The notes under the pieces were generated by a model. It had not been told where the DNA came from. It did not search any database and saw only the letters and a program-made list of their open reading frames with translations. Of a DNA stretch of 64,000 nt, positions 61,316 to 64,000 are shown in pieces. This stretch comes from CBDUQI01 sp965369325 (GTDB lineage Bacteria; Pseudomonadota; Gammaproteobacteria; Steroidobacterales; JBCBZW01): the NCBI GenBank assembly GCA_965369325.1, contig CBDUQI010000001.1, positions 1 to 64,000 on the forward strand, given 5' to 3'. Position 1 is the first letter of the stretch. Every line of letters begins with the position of its first letter. A program made the translations under genes and the position numbers.

Positions 61316-64000
61316 ATGGCTGACATCCAAACTGGCTCGCACAATCCGCGCGCGTTACGCGCCGGCACGGAGTTGCGCTCCTACATTATCGAGCGAACGC
61401 TCGGTGCGGGCGGCTTTGGTATCACCTATCTGGCGCGCCACAAACAGTTCGAAAAGAACCTGGTGGCAATCAAAGAGTACATGCCAAAGGACGTTGCCTA
61501 CCGCGACGAAGAACAGGAGCTACGACTCGAAACCGAATCCCAGCGCGGCGATTTCAAGTTCGGGTTAGACAGCTTCTACCGCGAAGCACAAAATCTGCAT
61601 GAACTCACTCGGCGCAACCATCCCAGCCTTGAGAACGTGGTAAACGTCAAAGACGTCTACGAGCACAACAAGACCGCGTACATGGAGATGGAGTACGTAG
61701 ACGGCGACTCGCTGGAAAGTATGATCGGCGACATGGCCCGCTCGGACGAAAAACTGTCTGAGGAACGATTGCTGGATCTTTTCGGGCAAATCGCGGGCGC
61801 CATCGACTTCATGCACAGCCGCGGACTGCTGCACCGGGATGTTACGCCCTCAAACGTGATTGTCCGGCGCGACAATCAAAAACCGGTGTTGATCGACTTC
61901 GGATCCGCCAAGAGCCAAAACAGCCATACTCAAACCGGCGCACGTGGAAGCATCCAAACCCAGTACACCCGGGTGGTATTCACCCCTGGGTACGCTCCGC
62001 TGGAGCAGAGCGAGGGGCTGGAGCAGGATGCACGAACCGATATCTACGGGCTCGCGGCCACGATGTACCATCTGGCACTGCGCAAGAAGCCAGCTCCCGC
62101 GGCAACCCGCAGGATCGCGATGGAAGAACAGGGCAAGCCGGACCCCTTGATTCCCGCGGTGGTGGCCGGCAAGGACATGGATTACTCCACTGCACTGCTG
62201 GAGGCGATTGATGCCGGGCTGGGATTGCGGGTCCGCGATCGCCCCGATACGGTGCAACAGTGGCTTAAGCCGCTGAATCTTTTGGAGGCCAATGGGCCGG
62301 TCGAACGTACTCCCGACGGCCCGGTCGAGCCCGTGTCTCGACCGCCTTTTCCGAAGAAACTCGCCGCCGCTGGCGCGGGCGCCTTGCTGGCGATAGTTGC
62401 AATTGTTATTGGTTTGCAGCCCAGTGTTGATGAAATCCTGGTTGAGGCGCGCCAGCAACTAGTCAGCACGCCATTTGACCCAACCGCCGTCGCGCAGGCT
62501 CGCGAGCGGTTTCTCAAAGCGCAGTTGGATAGTGACGGGCTCCCCGCGCAGGTGGACCAGGCCACCGCAGGCGTCGCAGTGACGGACCTGCTGGCCCGCT
62601 ATCGCGAAAGCACCAATCGCGGGGATATTGATGAGGCGAGAACGCATCTCAATGGCATAAATGCCCAAGCACCTCTGGTCGGGCTCGCCCCCGAGATGGC
62701 CCAGAAAGTGCAATCCGACTTTAACTTCGAGTCCGGGCTTGAGGAGCTGCGTGAGGTACTAAGAAGCACGGGACTGGGGACTGACCTGGCGACGGATGGC
62801 GTGGGCCTCATCGGGCAAATGCGTCCAGCGGGCGAAGGTGATCCGCGGTTCGCCTCCGCTGAGAGCACGCTGACGCTGGCGACCGAGGCGGCGGAAAAGC
62901 TTCAACAAAACCAGTTCGCGCTGGCGTTGACTGCGCTGGATGAGGCCACCAGCGCCTCCGACGGGATGGGCGAGGGCACTATTGCCTTTACCGGGGCACG
63001 CGGCGTCGTCGCCGAAAGCCGTCGAATCTATGTCGATGCCATGAGTGAGAAAGCAGCGGCAGCGCTGGTCGCCGGTTCAACCGATCCGCAGGTGTTATCA
63101 CAGGTCGCCAGCGACTTTGATGAAGCCTTACGCGTAGACAAAGACAACGCGATGGCAAAGGCCGGACGTGCCGTGACCCAATCGCTGCAGAGGTTGCTGG
63201 CTGATCTGCCATCTACCTCTCCAGAGCCACTGATCGATGATGTTCAAGCGCTAGCGCCGACCGCAAGAGACGCCCTGATCAGCGAAAGCGACTGGGGTCA
63301 GGTAGTGCTCGCCTACCGCGACGCTCAGCAAGGTCGTCGTCTCTCTCAGGTACGGCAGTCGCTGAGCGCCCGAGCGCTGGATACCGCAACGCATTCCGCC
63401 GCGCTAAGCACACTGGACGCCGTCGATGCCGATGTCACCACCCATCCCCTCAGTGCGCCACTGGCCGACCAGGCTCGCGCTGCGCGCGGGGCCGTGACCA
63501 GTTTGCAACTGATCCGCCGCCGCATGGATGCGCATGAGTACGCCGTTGCCGAGACATTGCTTGTTGGCGGCACCGCCGGCAGCAGTATTCGCAGCAGCGA
63601 TGGCGGCGACGACATCCACGCAACCGCCACCACCGCACTCGCCCAAGCACTCACGACGGAAATAAGCACGCGCTGGAGCGCCGCGCAAACCCAGCTCAGC
63701 GAATGGCGTGCACCCGCTTCGCCACGCACGTTGTCCGCGCCGCTGCAGCGGGTGCTGGCCCTGGACGCGGACGAGCCACGGGCAAGCGTAGGCAAGGAGC
63801 TGCTAGCACCGCTCAGCGCCCTCAGCCAGCAGGTGAGCAAACATGACTACAAAAACGCCTACGACACACTAGACACCATCGTTGAGGCCGCAAACCGGCT
63901 CGAGCTGGCGGATGCCTTCGTCGCCGATAACCTGATCTGGCTACGCGACCGCACCGAGGCGCACGTCGGCGAGCAATTAGACAACGCTTACAAAACACTG
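61316..64000 (+). CDS. Membrane Ser/Thr protein kinase (PpkA-like), 3' end beyond the window
   Basis: 895 residues in the window with no stop codon. Residues about 20-315 are a Hanks-type kinase with Gly-loop LGAGGFGITY, Lys53 in AIKEYM, HRD173-175 (LLHRDVTPSN) and DFG at 194 (IDFGSAK). A membrane helix lies at about 349-370 (LAAAGAGALLAIVAIVIGL). The rest is a long helical, repeat-like region, presumably periplasmic. Kinases of this shape (PpkA/Stk) phosphorylate T6SS components. It is the natural partner of the PppA phosphatase and FHA protein in this cluster and the RTIVR threonines of TssL. A 202-base divergent gap separates it from the deacetylase gene. Confidence 0.9.
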   Translation, partial: MADIQTGSHNPRALRAGTELRSYIIERTLGAGGFGITYLARHKQFEKNLVAIKEYMPKDVAYRDEEQELRLETESQRGDFKFGLDSFYREAQNLHELTRRNHPSLENVVNVKDVYEHNKTAYMEMEYVDGDSLESMIGDMARSDEKLSEERLLDLFGQIAGAIDFMHSRGLLHRDVTPSNVIVRRDNQKPVLIDFGSAKSQNSHTQTGARGSIQTQYTRVVFTPGYAPLEQSEGLEQDARTDIYGLAATMYHLALRKKPAPAATRRIAMEEQGKPDPLIPAVVAGKDMDYSTALLEAIDAGLGLRVRDRPDTVQQWLKPLNLLEANGPVERTPDGPVEPVSRPPFPKKLAAAGAGALLAIVAIVIGLQPSVDEILVEARQQLVSTPFDPTAVAQARERFLKAQLDSDGLPAQVDQATAGVAVTDLLARYRESTNRGDIDEARTHLNGINAQAPLVGLAPEMAQKVQSDFNFESGLEELREVLRSTGLGTDLATDGVGLIGQMRPAGEGDPRFASAESTLTLATEAAEKLQQNQFALALTALDEATSASDGMGEGTIAFTGARGVVAESRRIYVDAMSEKAAAALVAGSTDPQVLSQVASDFDEALRVDKDNAMAKAGRAVTQSLQRLLADLPSTSPEPLIDDVQALAPTARDALISESDWGQVVLAYRDAQQGRRLSQVRQSLSARALDTATHSAALSTLDAVDADVTTHPLSAPLADQARAARGAVTSLQLIRRRMDAHEYAVAETLLVGGTAGSSIRSSDGGDDIHATATTALAQALTTEISTRWSAAQTQLSEWRAPASPRTLSAPLQRVLALDADEPRASVGKELLAPLSALSQQVSKHDYKNAYDTLDTIVEAANRLELADAFVADNLIWLRDRTEAHVGEQLDNAYKTL

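Noticed and set aside
1..64000. CRISPR arrays, tRNA or rRNA genes, insertion sequences, prophage genes
   Set aside because: No regularly spaced repeats, tRNA-like cloverleaf sequences, transposase or integrase motifs were seen on reading through the window; a dedicated search was not possible.

Overview
The window is high-GC bacterial DNA with tightly packed, often overlapping genes. The gene families (Trk potassium uptake, UvrD, heme O synthase, TRAP transporter, TonB-dependent receptor, CadC-like winged-helix/TolB/TPR regulators, a complete type VI secretion core) point to a free-living, probably aquatic gammaproteobacterium. I cannot name the genus. No rRNA, tRNA, CRISPR array, transposase, integrase or phage gene was seen.

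Layout. 1-18.8 kb is ordinary metabolic and transport sequence: the 3' end of a TRAP solute-binding protein, an orphan ABC ATPase, an MscS channel with a cyclic-nucleotide-binding domain, a TonB-dependent receptor divergent from a BlaI repressor/M56 peptidase pair, then a long minus-strand run (cyoE, a Sel1-type membrane protein, uvrD, trkA, trkH, TRAP small and large permeases), and a plus-strand pair for a molybdenum hydroxylase of the isoquinoline oxidoreductase type.

19.0-30.9 kb is an accessory island and the most unusual part. It encodes a trypsin-fold/TIR protein whose protease triad looks lost, a stand-alone SLOG protein translationally coupled to it, a 55-residue Gly/Asn then Pro/Arg-rich peptide, a membrane-bound winged-helix/TIR/TolB/TPR protein, a sigma-70-family factor, a 78-residue protein, and a 1227-residue TIR-like/SLOG/CHAT-protease protein, with a YCF48-type beta-propeller convergent to it. 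The parts suggest that a TIR-made nucleotide signal, SLOG sensing and CHAT proteolysis are wired to dedicated transcription regulators. That is an inference from domain content. 31-36.5 kb holds two small lipoproteins, a zinc-ribbon protein and another winged-helix/TolB/TPR regulator flanked by two exported proteins of unknown function, with visibly lower GC around 31-33 kb.

36.6-58.2 kb is one minus-strand type VI secretion operon reading tssJ-tagH-tssK-tssL-tssM-tagF-pppA-tssA-tssB-tssC-tssE-tssF-tssG-clpV-regulator. hcp, vgrG and PAAR genes are absent from the window. The right end carries a Cys-rich LysM lipoprotein, a TPR lipoprotein, a LysM/polysaccharide deacetylase and the start of a large membrane Ser/Thr kinase. 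Kinase, PP2C phosphatase, FHA protein and a TssL with duplicated RTIVR motifs together make a threonine-phosphorylation control circuit likely. Start codons were chosen from Shine-Dalgarno sites, overlaps and signal peptides; several T6SS genes appear to start with GTG or TTG.
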